This document shows positions 27,001 to 34,488 of a stretch of 64,000 nucleotides of DNA, piece after piece. Position 1 is the first letter of the stretch. The number at the start of each line of letters is the position of its first letter. The position numbers were made by a program, and so were the translations under genes. The notes below the pieces were generated by a model, which was not told the DNA's origin, did no database searches, and saw only the letters and a list, made by a program, of their open reading frames with translations. Source of the DNA: Actinomyces slackii (GTDB taxonomy: Bacteria > Actinomycetota > Actinomycetes > Actinomycetales > Actinomycetaceae); assembly GCF_900637295.1 (NCBI RefSeq), contig NZ_LR134363.1:372001-436000 (forward strand), read 5' to 3'.

Positions 27001-30000
27001 CCCGCTGCCCCGGGCACCTGAGGGCCACCCACCACCCCGGGGACAGCTTCTACCGCGCCATGTACGCCGCCGCGCATGTGCGGCGGGTCGACGCCCGCGA
27101 GCACACCTCACTGCTGGAGGCCACCGAGCGCGCCGCCGTCGAGGCCGGCTTCAAGCGCCCCGTCCAGCAGCCCGGCGACCCCAATGTCCTCGTGGCCACC
27201 CCCACCCTGGAGATGGGCATCGACATCGGTGACCTGTCCACGGTCATGCTCGGCTCCCTGCCGGAGACGGTCGCCTCCTACGTGCAGCGGGTCGGGCGCG
27301 CCGGTCGCCGCAGCGGCTCGGCCCTCGCGCTGGCCTATGTGCCCGGGCGCGTAGGCCAGATCCGGCTCCTGGAGGATCCCGCCCGGCTGCTCGACGGCGC
27401 CGTCGCCCCACCGGCCACCTACCTGGGTGCCGAGGAGATCCTGCGCCGCCAGTTCCTCGCCTACGTCATCGACACCCTCACCCGCGAGAGTCACCCGGCC
27501 GTCCCCGGAGGAGGCCGCGGCCGGGGCACGGCCCGCACGGCCTTCGATATGCGCGGCCAGGGCACCCTCATCGCCGCCATCACCGAGCGGATCGCTCGCG
27601 ACGGCGCCCTGCTGGCGGCGGCCTTCACCGCCACCTTCGCCAACCGCACCCCGGCGCTGGGCCGCCTGACCTCCTGGGCCAGTAACGACGGCGGGGCCGG
27701 GCCTCGCGCCATGCTTGAGCGGGCGGCCACCGAGCACCGCGCCGAGGTGGAGCAGCTGCGTCACCAGGACCAGCAGATCGAGGCGGCCCTGCCCGAGCTC
27801 ATCGCCGCCACCGAGCGGCCCAATCCCACCGAGGAGGACCACCGGGCCCGGCGTGCCGCCGAGGGCGCCCGCAAGGCCATCGCCGCCAGGCTCATCGACG
27901 TGGAGCAAGAGTTCTGGGTCGCCGCCCTGGAGAGGCACGGCGTTCTGCCCAACTACGCCCTCATCGATGACGCGGTCCGCCTGTCCGCCCGCGTGTCCTG
28001 GCGAGACCCGGAGAAAGATGAGTTCAACACCGAGCCCCACGACATCGACCGGGCCTCGGCCCATGCCCTGCACGAGCTCGCCCCCGGGACGGTCTTCTAC
28101 ACCCGCGGCATGGAGATGAGCATCGACGGCGTCGACTCCTCGGGCCTGGCCGAGCAGGCGCAGTGGTGGCTGACCTGCTCCTCCTGCGGCTACGTCAAGA
28201 TCCACGATCCGCAGGAGCACCCGCCGGCCGCCCCAGGGCAGTGCCCGCGCTGCGGGGACACGGCCATCGCCGACGTCGGCCGGGCGCGGCGCGTCCTGCG
28301 CCTGACCCGGGTCTTCGCCGACGTCGCCAAGGACGACGCCCGCATCGGTGACAGCCGGGACGAGCGGGCGGCGATGCGCTTCGAGGTTCATCCCCTGGCC
28401 GACCTCGACCCCTCACGCACCGAGCGTCAGTGGAGCGTGGATGCCACCGGATTCGGGATCAACCGGTTCCGGAGCCTGCCCCTGCGCTGGCTCAACACCG
28501 GTCGGGCCCTGCCGGGGCAGTCGGTGGACCAGGTCGGCGGCACGCCGGTGCGCGCCCGCGGCTTCCGCCTGTGCGAGGCCTGCGGGAAGCTCGACACGAG
28601 CACCGGGGCCTCCTCACCGCGTGAGCACCGCGCCTGGTGCGAGCACCGCAGCGATCCGCGCGAGCACGTCATCCAGGTGGACCTCATGCGCGACCTGACC
28701 ACCGAGGCCATCGCCCTCGTCCTGCCCCAGGGCTTCGCCTCCGACCAGCCGGGCGTCGCCTCCCTGGCAAGCGCGCTGATGCTCGGACTGGAGATCACCA
28801 CCGGCGGCGCCCCCGACCACCTGGGCATCCTCAGCGCCCCCTACCCCGTGCTCCGGGGCGCCCCCGGCGAGACCCGCCCCGCCCTCCTGCTCCATGACAC
28901 CGTTCCCGGAGGCACCGGCTACCTCACCGACCTCGGGGAGCCCGCCGCGGCGTGGGGCCTGCTCGTGCGCACCGCCCAGCGCCTGGAGACCTGCCCGTGC
29001 GCCGCCCAGGGCAAGGACCTGTGCCACAACTGCCTCCAGCCGCACGCGGCAGGAACAGCGGGTACGACGGGCACAGCGAGCTCGGCCGGCACGGCGTCGG
29101 GAGAGGTCTCGCGCGCCTCGGCTCTGCACGCCCTGCGTCAGCTCCTCGGCCTGGAGGCGGGCGAGCCGGCCACCGACCTCGACCCGGCCGAGCCCCGATG
29201 GCGGGTCACCGACGAGCCCGTGCGGGCCGGCTACGGCGAGAGCCCCCTGGAGGTGCGCTTCCGCAGCGAGCTCAAGGACAGACTGTCAGCGGATATGGCC
29301 GTGCGGGTGAGCGGCGACCCCTCCGGCGCACCGGCCCTCGACCTGGACGGCGGGCGCTGGCGGGTGCGGCCCCAGGTGGACGCCCTGGGACGGACCCGGC
29401 CCGACTTCACCGCCCTGCACGCCAGCGGGCGCGCCCCCATCGCCATCTACACCGACGGGCTGAGCTACCACGCGAGCCGCGAGCACAACCGTCTGGCCGA
29501 CGACGCCACCAAGCGCGCCGCGCTGCGCGCCCACGGCTACCGCGTCATCGCCGTGGCCAAGGACGACCTCGATGGCCCGTGGAACCCGAGGTGGCTCGAC
29601 GACAACGCCGCAGCGGCCCTGAAGAACGGCAGCCTGGGCGCCGCCCGCGCCAGCGCCATCACCGACGAGGCGATCGAGGTCTGGCGCGGCGGCCCCATGA
29701 CGCTCCTGGCGGCCATGCTGCGTGACGACGCCACCGGCGCCAACGCCCAGGCCGTCGCCCTGTCCGCCCTCGCCGACTCCCTGTGGGGGCCGCTCATCCT
29801 CGGCGCCGCCGGGCACACCGCCTTCTTCGGAGGCGCCACCCTGCGCTACACCGCTGCCGCGCGCCCCGAGGCGAATCCGCTCTGGGAGGCAGTCCACGCC
29901 CTCCTCCCCGACGAGAACCTGCCCGATCCGATCGCCCCGACCACGGCAGCCTCAGGGGCGATCTTCAGCGGACCGCACTTGGCCCTGGCGATCCAGACCA

Positions 30001-30512
30001 GCGACTCAGCCACCACCGGGATCGCCCTGGTCATCGACGACTCGAATGAGGCGCTGGCCTCGCCCGAGCACCGGGACGCCTGGCTGACATGGCTGCGGTT
30101 GAGCAACGTCCTTCCCCTGGCGGGCGCCTCTGTGACGATCACGACGACGAGCCTGGCGCTGGAGGAGCTGCGGGCGCGCGCCGAGGCCAGCGGCTCCGAC
30201 TCGGGCTCAGACCAGGCCGCCATGGCGGCTCTCGGCTGGGACAGGGTCGACCGGGAGCTGGCCGATCCTCAGGTTCTCGCGCTCCTGCCTCACCTGGCGG
30301 CCGCCGGGGTGCGCTTCGAACGGGAGGGCCAGGAGGAGGCCGACGGCGTCATGACGGACCTGTCCTGGCCCGCCCAGCGAGTCGCCGTCGTCGTCGAGCC
30401 GGAGGATGAGGCGGTAGAGGCCCTCGAGGCCGCCGGCTGGCGTGTCACAGCCGTGGGGGATGATGGTGCCGTCACCGCCGCCGAGATCCGCTCGCTCCTG
30501 GAAGGACGCTGA
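24006..30512 (+). CDS. Giant DEAD/DEAH helicase with DUF1998 and C-terminal PD-(D/E)XK-like nuclease domain (DISARM DrmA/B- or Druantia DruE-like)
   Basis: 2168 aa. N-terminal helicase with Walker A TTGTGSGKTEAF near residue 104, DEFH box VLDEFHTYDGAQGTDV near 235, EMGIDIGDL near 1070 and QRVGRAGRRSG near 1095; a long insert between the two RecA-like halves holds Cys pairs (CRSCGR, CPSCGA, CDTC). The DUF1998 region follows: CSSCGY/CPRCGD near 1390-1420, HDTVPGGTGYLTDL near 1630 and CPCAAQGKDLCHNC near 1665. After a Gly/Thr/Ala linker comes a Vsr/DUF559-like fold: ESPLEVRFRSEL near 1745, RPDF near 1800, YTDGLSYH near 1815, KRAALRAHGYRVI. It is a helicase-nuclease acting on DNA. It pairs with UvrD after one spacer base and probably with the SNF2/methyltransferase genes 13 kb upstream. 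DruE is the main alternative name. Confidence 0.75.
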   Translation: MPLLLPSLQAERIRRSVVDYLSTTFALTDAEPRRALAEFLEDGQQGVFTGPFARLRLPYVPASARSDALDWDPGLNPYRHQEDAYRRLTTKGGHRPQPTLITTGTGSGKTEAFLHPVLDHVLRARAEGVTGLKALILYPMNALASDQAGRLAHLLTSDPALVGIRAALYTGDASATPTTHVAPTSLITDRHAIRHDPPDILLTNYKMLDQLLLRPEDRELWQASAASLTYLVLDEFHTYDGAQGTDVAMLLRRLGLALRAHLPADDPRQEDYTRSPLGPFCPVATSATLGDGDPTRMLGFARDVFGTDLADEAVITETRASLGTWAEPHQAATAALGLAEHARRLADLPAEDLRRLADVAEQPATEPEQLLSSVASVLYDIPDDPRASLTASDLAHAIQAHPDVLDLIRDAEHAAPLTELAGRLLTPAQLTEPAVSRRALAALLAALSAIRAGLDGGPDRGAVGVEVTMWVREVTRVDRLLDARPAFRWADSPSQQAQDAPARPALYCRSCGRSGWGIVLAPTGQGEKADQSHARRDRLAGDTRFRALLAAPGEEADYRNRITAGDPNPQAHHPGLRWYSVTDRELLTRMPAEDSLEAREGHYLPVLVLTGDERTIAEDTTRDVCPSCGARDAIRFLGSAVATLLSVSLTTLFGDDALDNADKRALIFTDSVQDAAHRAGFVDQRSHTMSLRSALRGALTTETDLPSWADAALEAASPSAFDRYRLVPAALSDHQQFTPYWAPKATASKRRTAAGYVRRRLLFDMALEVGLQSTYGRTLEATGSLTVHVDVGSPADLARIARAALGEDGAPAALPGLEAATETALLTWVRGTVERMRREGAIDHEWLERYKKEDGRRLWIWFKRSRKEGQPAFPAGRSAPSFPQVGGRIDTRHSAFTQVSSTQSWYATWTRKCLGVTPTHAARLASSLLAHLAQAGVLSTTRTVSGGTVYGIPAERVLVTPWSADDGEDLLLVCDTCRSQLPAAAATTSQLDSAPCLVARCPGHLRATHHPGDSFYRAMYAAAHVRRVDAREHTSLLEATERAAVEAGFKRPVQQPGDPNVLVATPTLEMGIDIGDLSTVMLGSLPETVASYVQRVGRAGRRSGSALALAYVPGRVGQIRLLEDPARLLDGAVAPPATYLGAEEILRRQFLAYVIDTLTRESHPAVPGGGRGRGTARTAFDMRGQGTLIAAITERIARDGALLAAAFTATFANRTPALGRLTSWASNDGGAGPRAMLERAATEHRAEVEQLRHQDQQIEAALPELIAATERPNPTEEDHRARRAAEGARKAIAARLIDVEQEFWVAALERHGVLPNYALIDDAVRLSARVSWRDPEKDEFNTEPHDIDRASAHALHELAPGTVFYTRGMEMSIDGVDSSGLAEQAQWWLTCSSCGYVKIHDPQEHPPAAPGQCPRCGDTAIADVGRARRVLRLTRVFADVAKDDARIGDSRDERAAMRFEVHPLADLDPSRTERQWSVDATGFGINRFRSLPLRWLNTGRALPGQSVDQVGGTPVRARGFRLCEACGKLDTSTGASSPREHRAWCEHRSDPREHVIQVDLMRDLTTEAIALVLPQGFASDQPGVASLASALMLGLEITTGGAPDHLGILSAPYPVLRGAPGETRPALLLHDTVPGGTGYLTDLGEPAAAWGLLVRTAQRLETCPCAAQGKDLCHNCLQPHAAGTAGTTGTASSAGTASGEVSRASALHALRQLLGLEAGEPATDLDPAEPRWRVTDEPVRAGYGESPLEVRFRSELKDRLSADMAVRVSGDPSGAPALDLDGGRWRVRPQVDALGRTRPDFTALHASGRAPIAIYTDGLSYHASREHNRLADDATKRAALRAHGYRVIAVAKDDLDGPWNPRWLDDNAAAALKNGSLGAARASAITDEAIEVWRGGPMTLLAAMLRDDATGANAQAVALSALADSLWGPLILGAAGHTAFFGGATLRYTAAARPEANPLWEAVHALLPDENLPDPIAPTTAASGAIFSGPHLALAIQTSDSATTGIALVIDDSNEALASPEHRDAWLTWLRLSNVLPLAGASVTITTTSLALEELRARAEASGSDSGSDQAAMAALGWDRVDRELADPQVLALLPHLAAAGVRFEREGQEEADGVMTDLSWPAQRVAVVVEPEDEAVEALEAAGWRVTAVGDDGAVTAAEIRSLLEGR

Positions 30513-30513
30513 T

Positions 30514-32976
30514 ATGCCGACCATCGTATGGCCCAGCAGTAGGCCCAAGGACGCCATCAGCCGGGATCCATCGCTGCGCGCCAAGATCGGCCCCTTCATC
30601 ACCAAGCTCTCCGGCGGGGCCACCAGCGTGGGTCTGCACGTGGAGCCCATCCGGGGATCCGTCGATCGCCGGGTGCGCACCGCCCGGGTCACCGACTTCT
30701 ACCGGGCTGTGCTCTTCGAGCTCGACGGAGGCGGCCAGCGCGTCTACGTCGTCTACGGCATCTGGCCGCATGACGAGGCCATCGCGGTCGCCAGAACCGT
30801 GACGGTCGGCATCAACCCGTACAACGGCGCCGCTCAGGTGACCGATGTCCGCGACGGCGTCGGCCAGGATGGTCAGGCGGTTGAGGAGGCACGGCGAGAC
30901 GCCCGCCAGCGGCTGGCCGATGCGCGCAGGGAGGCCGAGGAGATCGCGCGCGAGGCCGCGCGCATCGAGGCTGACAACGCCGAGGCGCGCCGCCGCATGG
31001 AGGAGGCCGGCGCGCCCGCCCCAGCAGGGCGAGTGGCAGGGGCGGAGGCGACTCCCGGCGTCGTCGTGGCGACGCGTGACAACCCTCCAGCGTGGCCCGA
31101 CGGCCTGACGGTGGAGTCGCTGCGCGATGAGCTGGGCATTGATGTCCGCTTGGCGGCTGCGGCGCTCGCCGCGACCCGCGAGTCAGAGCTGCTGGACCTG
31201 GCCGCTACCGCCGAGCCCTCCTGGCAGGGTGAGGCGCTGCTGGCGCTGGCCACTGGCTCGGACATTGAGGATGTCCGCGAGAACTTCGAGCTCCGGCATC
31301 CGCGGGACGTCACCACCGAGCAGCCCACGGACGAGGAGGTCATCGCCGGGCTGCGCACTCGGGCGGCTCGCTCCGCCTTCACCTGGTTGGAGACCGATGA
31401 GGATCTGCGCCGCGCCATCGAAGGGCTGACCTTCGCGCAGTGGCAGCTCTTCCTCCACCCGCAGCAGCGGTTCCTGGTTGAACGTCGCTGGAACGGTCCC
31501 ATGAGGATCTCCGGCGGGGCGGGGACGGGCAAGACCGTGGTGACCGTGCACCGGGCCGCCGACCTGGCCAGGCGGCATGCTGAGGCGGCTGAGAGCCAGC
31601 TCCATGGGTTGGGCTCGGAGAGTGCCCCGCGGATCCTGCTGACGACCTTCACGCGCAACCTCGCCGACGACCTGCGGCGGCAGGTGGCGCAACTGGCCCC
31701 AGGGGTGACGTTCGCGGAGAAGGTTGGCGAGCCGGGCCTGCTTGTCTCCGGTCTGGACAAGGTGGCCCGTGCCATCCTCCAGCGCGCCGGGGAGGACATC
31801 GCGCCGGTCGCTGAGCGTGTGCTGGGGCGGCGTCGCACCAGGGTCCTGACCTATGCCAGGAACGATCTGTGGCAGGACGTGCTCGCGCTCGCCGGGGACA
31901 AGCTGCCCCCTGATCTGCAGTCGGCGGATTTCCTGGCCTCGGAGTACGAGCTGGTGGTGCTGCCGCAGCATGTGACGACCCTCCAGCAATATGTGCGAGT
32001 GCGTCGGCCTGGCCGGGGGGTGTCCCTGGATCGTCGCAAGCGGGCCGCCGTCTGGTCCGCCATGGAGCGGTACCGGGACCGCTGCACAGAGTTGGACGCC
32101 ACCTCCTTCGCCGAGCAGCTCGCCCTGGCAGCTGCTTGGCTTGATGACGAGGCCGGCCGGGGAAGCGCCCGGCCCTACCAGCACGTTCTGGTCGATGAGG
32201 CGCAGGATCTCACTCCCTCTCACCTGCTGCTGCTGCGCGCACTGGTTGAGCCGGGGCCGGATGATCTCTTCCTCGCCGAGGACTCTCATCAGCGCATCTA
32301 CGGCAAGAAGATCGTGCTCAACCATTACGGGATCAATATCCGAGGGCGGTCGCGGCGGCTCACCCGCAACTACCGCACGACGCGCCAGAACCTCGCCCTG
32401 GCCTTCGGGATCCTTGACCAGGGGGTCTATGAGGACATGGAGGGTCAGGCGGAGGAGCACCGGTATCTCTCACCGAGGTCGGGGCCGGAGCCTGTCCTGC
32501 TGCACGCCGACTCCAAGGCGGAGGAGCTGGATGCTGCGGCGCAGTTGCTGCGCCGATGGCTGGAGGATGACTTCGAGCACCAGGGCGCGGAACCGGGCGC
32601 CGCGGGCGCGGAGAGCCTGGCGATCCTGGTGCGCGACCGCTACCAGCGGGACGCCGTCGTCACCGGGCTGGCCGAGCGCGGCATCGAGGTCCGGCCGGTG
32701 GACCGGGAGGCGGTGGGGCGTGGCAGGCCCGTGGTCATGACCATGCACCGCGCCAAGGGGCTGGAGTTCCGCAAGGTGCTGCTCTTCGACGTCTCCAAGG
32801 CCTCGATCCCGCGCGCATTGCGGGATCAGCAGTACTCGGATGCCGACCGCGCTGACGCCCTCCTGCGCGAGCGCTCCCTGCTGTACGTCGCCGCGACCCG
32901 CGCCCGCGACCACCTGGCCGTCTCCTGGACCGGGGAGCCGAGCCCCTTGCTGGAGGGGATCGTGGACCTCGGGTAG
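30514..32976 (+). CDS. UvrD-like helicase with N-terminal RelE/ParE-like domain
   Basis: 820 aa from ATG 30514, behind GGAAGGA and one base after the previous stop. Residues 1-95 resemble a RelE/ParE fold (RVTDFYRAVLFEL, VYVVYGIWPHDEAIAVAR). Residues about 110-165 are a charged coiled coil. The superfamily 1 helicase follows: ISGGAGTGKTVVTVHRAA near 335, LVDEAQDLTPSHLLLL near 560, YRTTRQNLALAF near 622, MTMHRAKGLEFRKVLLFD near 745, and YVAATRARDHLAVSW near 790. It is co-transcribed with the giant helicase and takes the place that a PLD nuclease (DrmC) has in standard DISARM. The RelE-like part could tether it to ribosomes, RNA or another protein (inference). Confidence 0.8.
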   Translation: MPTIVWPSSRPKDAISRDPSLRAKIGPFITKLSGGATSVGLHVEPIRGSVDRRVRTARVTDFYRAVLFELDGGGQRVYVVYGIWPHDEAIAVARTVTVGINPYNGAAQVTDVRDGVGQDGQAVEEARRDARQRLADARREAEEIAREAARIEADNAEARRRMEEAGAPAPAGRVAGAEATPGVVVATRDNPPAWPDGLTVESLRDELGIDVRLAAAALAATRESELLDLAATAEPSWQGEALLALATGSDIEDVRENFELRHPRDVTTEQPTDEEVIAGLRTRAARSAFTWLETDEDLRRAIEGLTFAQWQLFLHPQQRFLVERRWNGPMRISGGAGTGKTVVTVHRAADLARRHAEAAESQLHGLGSESAPRILLTTFTRNLADDLRRQVAQLAPGVTFAEKVGEPGLLVSGLDKVARAILQRAGEDIAPVAERVLGRRRTRVLTYARNDLWQDVLALAGDKLPPDLQSADFLASEYELVVLPQHVTTLQQYVRVRRPGRGVSLDRRKRAAVWSAMERYRDRCTELDATSFAEQLALAAAWLDDEAGRGSARPYQHVLVDEAQDLTPSHLLLLRALVEPGPDDLFLAEDSHQRIYGKKIVLNHYGINIRGRSRRLTRNYRTTRQNLALAFGILDQGVYEDMEGQAEEHRYLSPRSGPEPVLLHADSKAEELDAAAQLLRRWLEDDFEHQGAEPGAAGAESLAILVRDRYQRDAVVTGLAERGIEVRPVDREAVGRGRPVVMTMHRAKGLEFRKVLLFDVSKASIPRALRDQQYSDADRADALLRERSLLYVAATRARDHLAVSWTGEPSPLLEGIVDLG

Positions 32977-33095
32977 CCCGGACCATCATCATGATCCGCG
33001 CACGACGACCGTCACCCGGGTCCCGTGCTGTCCTCGCCCGCCGGCACGATCATGCATCTGCAGCATCCCCGAGGACCAGACCGCTGGAGGCCGTG

Positions 33096-33380
33096 TTACA
33101 GGAGTTGGTCGTGGCTTCCGGTGCGGGCCAGGACGAGGGTGCCATCGCTCTCGATGGTGTAGAGGAGGAGCCAGTCGGCTGCGATGTGCAATTCACGGTA
33201 GGCGGAGAGGTTGCCCGTGAGTTGGTGGTCCCGATGCTGTCTGAGCCAGTCGGCACGGCGGTCCGCGACTGCTTGGATCGCGGTCTTGAGCGCCTCCATG
33301 TCGTAGTGCTTGCGCTTGAGCCGTTTCACGTCGCGCAGGAAGGCCGGCCGGTAGGCGATCTCGCGCTCAGGCACGGTCAA
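33096..33380 (-). CDS. YafQ-family type II toxin
   Basis: 94 aa from TTG 33380 (GTG 33374 would give 92 aa). AYRPAFLRDVKRLKRKHYDM, LTGNLSAYRELHIAADWLLL, YTIESDGTLVLARTGSHDQL is the YafQ series, including the terminal His of the active site (GSHDQL). YafQ toxins are ribosome-dependent mRNA endonucleases. The antitoxin gene overlaps upstream by 14 bases. It is convergent with the UvrD gene. Confidence 0.88.
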   Translation of the reverse strand: MTVPEREIAYRPAFLRDVKRLKRKHYDMEALKTAIQAVADRRADWLRQHRDHQLTGNLSAYRELHIAADWLLLYTIESDGTLVLARTGSHDQLL

Positions 33381-33621
33381 TGAGGTCCATCAACTCGTCG
33401 ACGTCTCGGACCTTGACAGCGGACTCGGCCTCAGCCTCGCGGATCGCGTCGACGTAAGGGGTGAGACTGGGTTGGAAGGGCAGCCTCTGGTCGTGGACGA
33501 TCTGGTTGAGGAACATGTTGATCGCGGTGGGCATGTCGATGCCCATCCTGTCCAGGGTCCTTGTGGCCCGCTCCTTGAGCTGGCGGTTGGTGCGCACCTG
33601 GATGCGAGTATCGAGTTCCAT
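33367..33621 (-). CDS. RelB/DinJ-family antitoxin
   Basis: 84 aa from ATG 33621 with a GAGGGTAGGGTG ribosome region. MELDTRIQVRTNRQLKERA, LDRMGIDMPTAINMFLNQI is the RelB/DinJ ribbon-helix-helix domain, and the C-terminal helix (VKVRDVDELMDLIDRA) binds YafQ-type toxins. It is read from a promoter at 33658-33685. Confidence 0.88.
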   Translation of the reverse strand: MELDTRIQVRTNRQLKERATRTLDRMGIDMPTAINMFLNQIVHDQRLPFQPSLTPYVDAIREAEAESAVKVRDVDELMDLIDRA

Positions 33622-33657
33622 CACCCTACCCTCCGCTTGTGGGGCTATCGTACTCTC

Positions 33658-33685
33658 ATTGTACTCACTGAAGAGAGGAGCGCAA
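33658..33685 (-). promoter_or_regulatory. Promoter of the DinJ-YafQ pair
   Basis: On the minus strand TTGCGC (33680-33685), a 16-bp spacer, and TACAAT (33658-33663). GTACTC occurs twice around the -10 (33650-33666), a possible antitoxin site. Unlike many genes here, this one has a leader of about 30 bases with a ribosome site. Confidence 0.55.
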
Positions 33686-33689
33686 CGAG

Positions 33690-34488
33690 CCGCCACTCAC
33701 GTGGAGCGCCCACGATGCCAGTCCTGGTAGGAGGCCGAAGGGCGGCTAGTCCTTGCTTGGCGAGAAGGGGACGGGGGACCCCGCTCTGCGAAGCCTCGGC
33801 TGGCGACGTTCCGCATAACATGGCCCGTCGTATCCTCGGCATCTCAGATCATCCCGCCTCACTCGCTCCTCAACGCCTCGCGTCCCATGCCCAAGCGAGT
33901 ACGGAGACACCCGGGTCCCGCATGGAGGGAGATCCAGGCCACCACAACTGCGGTCCAGGCCCACTGACCCTTGGACCAGAAGGCGGTCAGGCCCGCTCCC
34001 CAGCACCGGCACGGCTGTGTCCTGACAACAACCCTGGCGAACACCCCCGGAGCCGGCACGACGGGCGCGGCAGGCCTGCCCACCGTCCGCCTCTGCTGTC
34101 ATGGCAAGGAAAGGACCGGCCCTGGACTCCCACCGGCGTGGGCGGCGGAACCGGTCGTATTGCACTGATCCTACCCGCTCGACTTAGCGGTTGGACAGTG
34201 CGACGAGCCCCATCTTGGCTGCCCGCGCGCCACGGGCCAACGCCATCGGGCTCCGCACCTGTGCCCGCACAAACAGGCCATACACCGACACCCACCCGAG
34301 CCAATGCGATCCCATCGGGCCGGGCCAACTAACGGCGACAACAGCTGCACCAATAATAGGCGGGGCACTTGGGTTGGAAACCGCACACCACGCTCCTTCA
34401 TTTGTTGGGAATCCAACATACACACTAAACACACCCGTCAAACGTCACAATACGAGACAGCCACTCTCCTGCACTAATGCGAATCAGA
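33690..34488. other. Gap without a convincing gene
   Basis: No frame here has both a good start and family likeness. A minus-strand frame from TTG 34441 to 34184 (85 codons) is hydrophobic (PIIGAAVVAVSWPGP, HWLGWVSVYGLFV) and may be a piece of a decayed small membrane protein; another hydrophobic stretch, WAWTAVVVAWISLH, lies on the same strand near 33950 in a different frame. GC drops sharply to the right of about 34340, where the low-GC segment begins. Confidence 0.3.

Noticed and set aside
23985-27104. Long minus-strand open frame (over 1000 codons)
   Set aside because: It lies opposite the helicase gene and reads as Gly/Ala/Val-rich low-complexity protein, a usual by-product of high-GC codon bias.
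33472-34332. 286-codon plus-strand frame
   Set aside because: Begins antisense to the DinJ gene and continues in low-complexity sequence.
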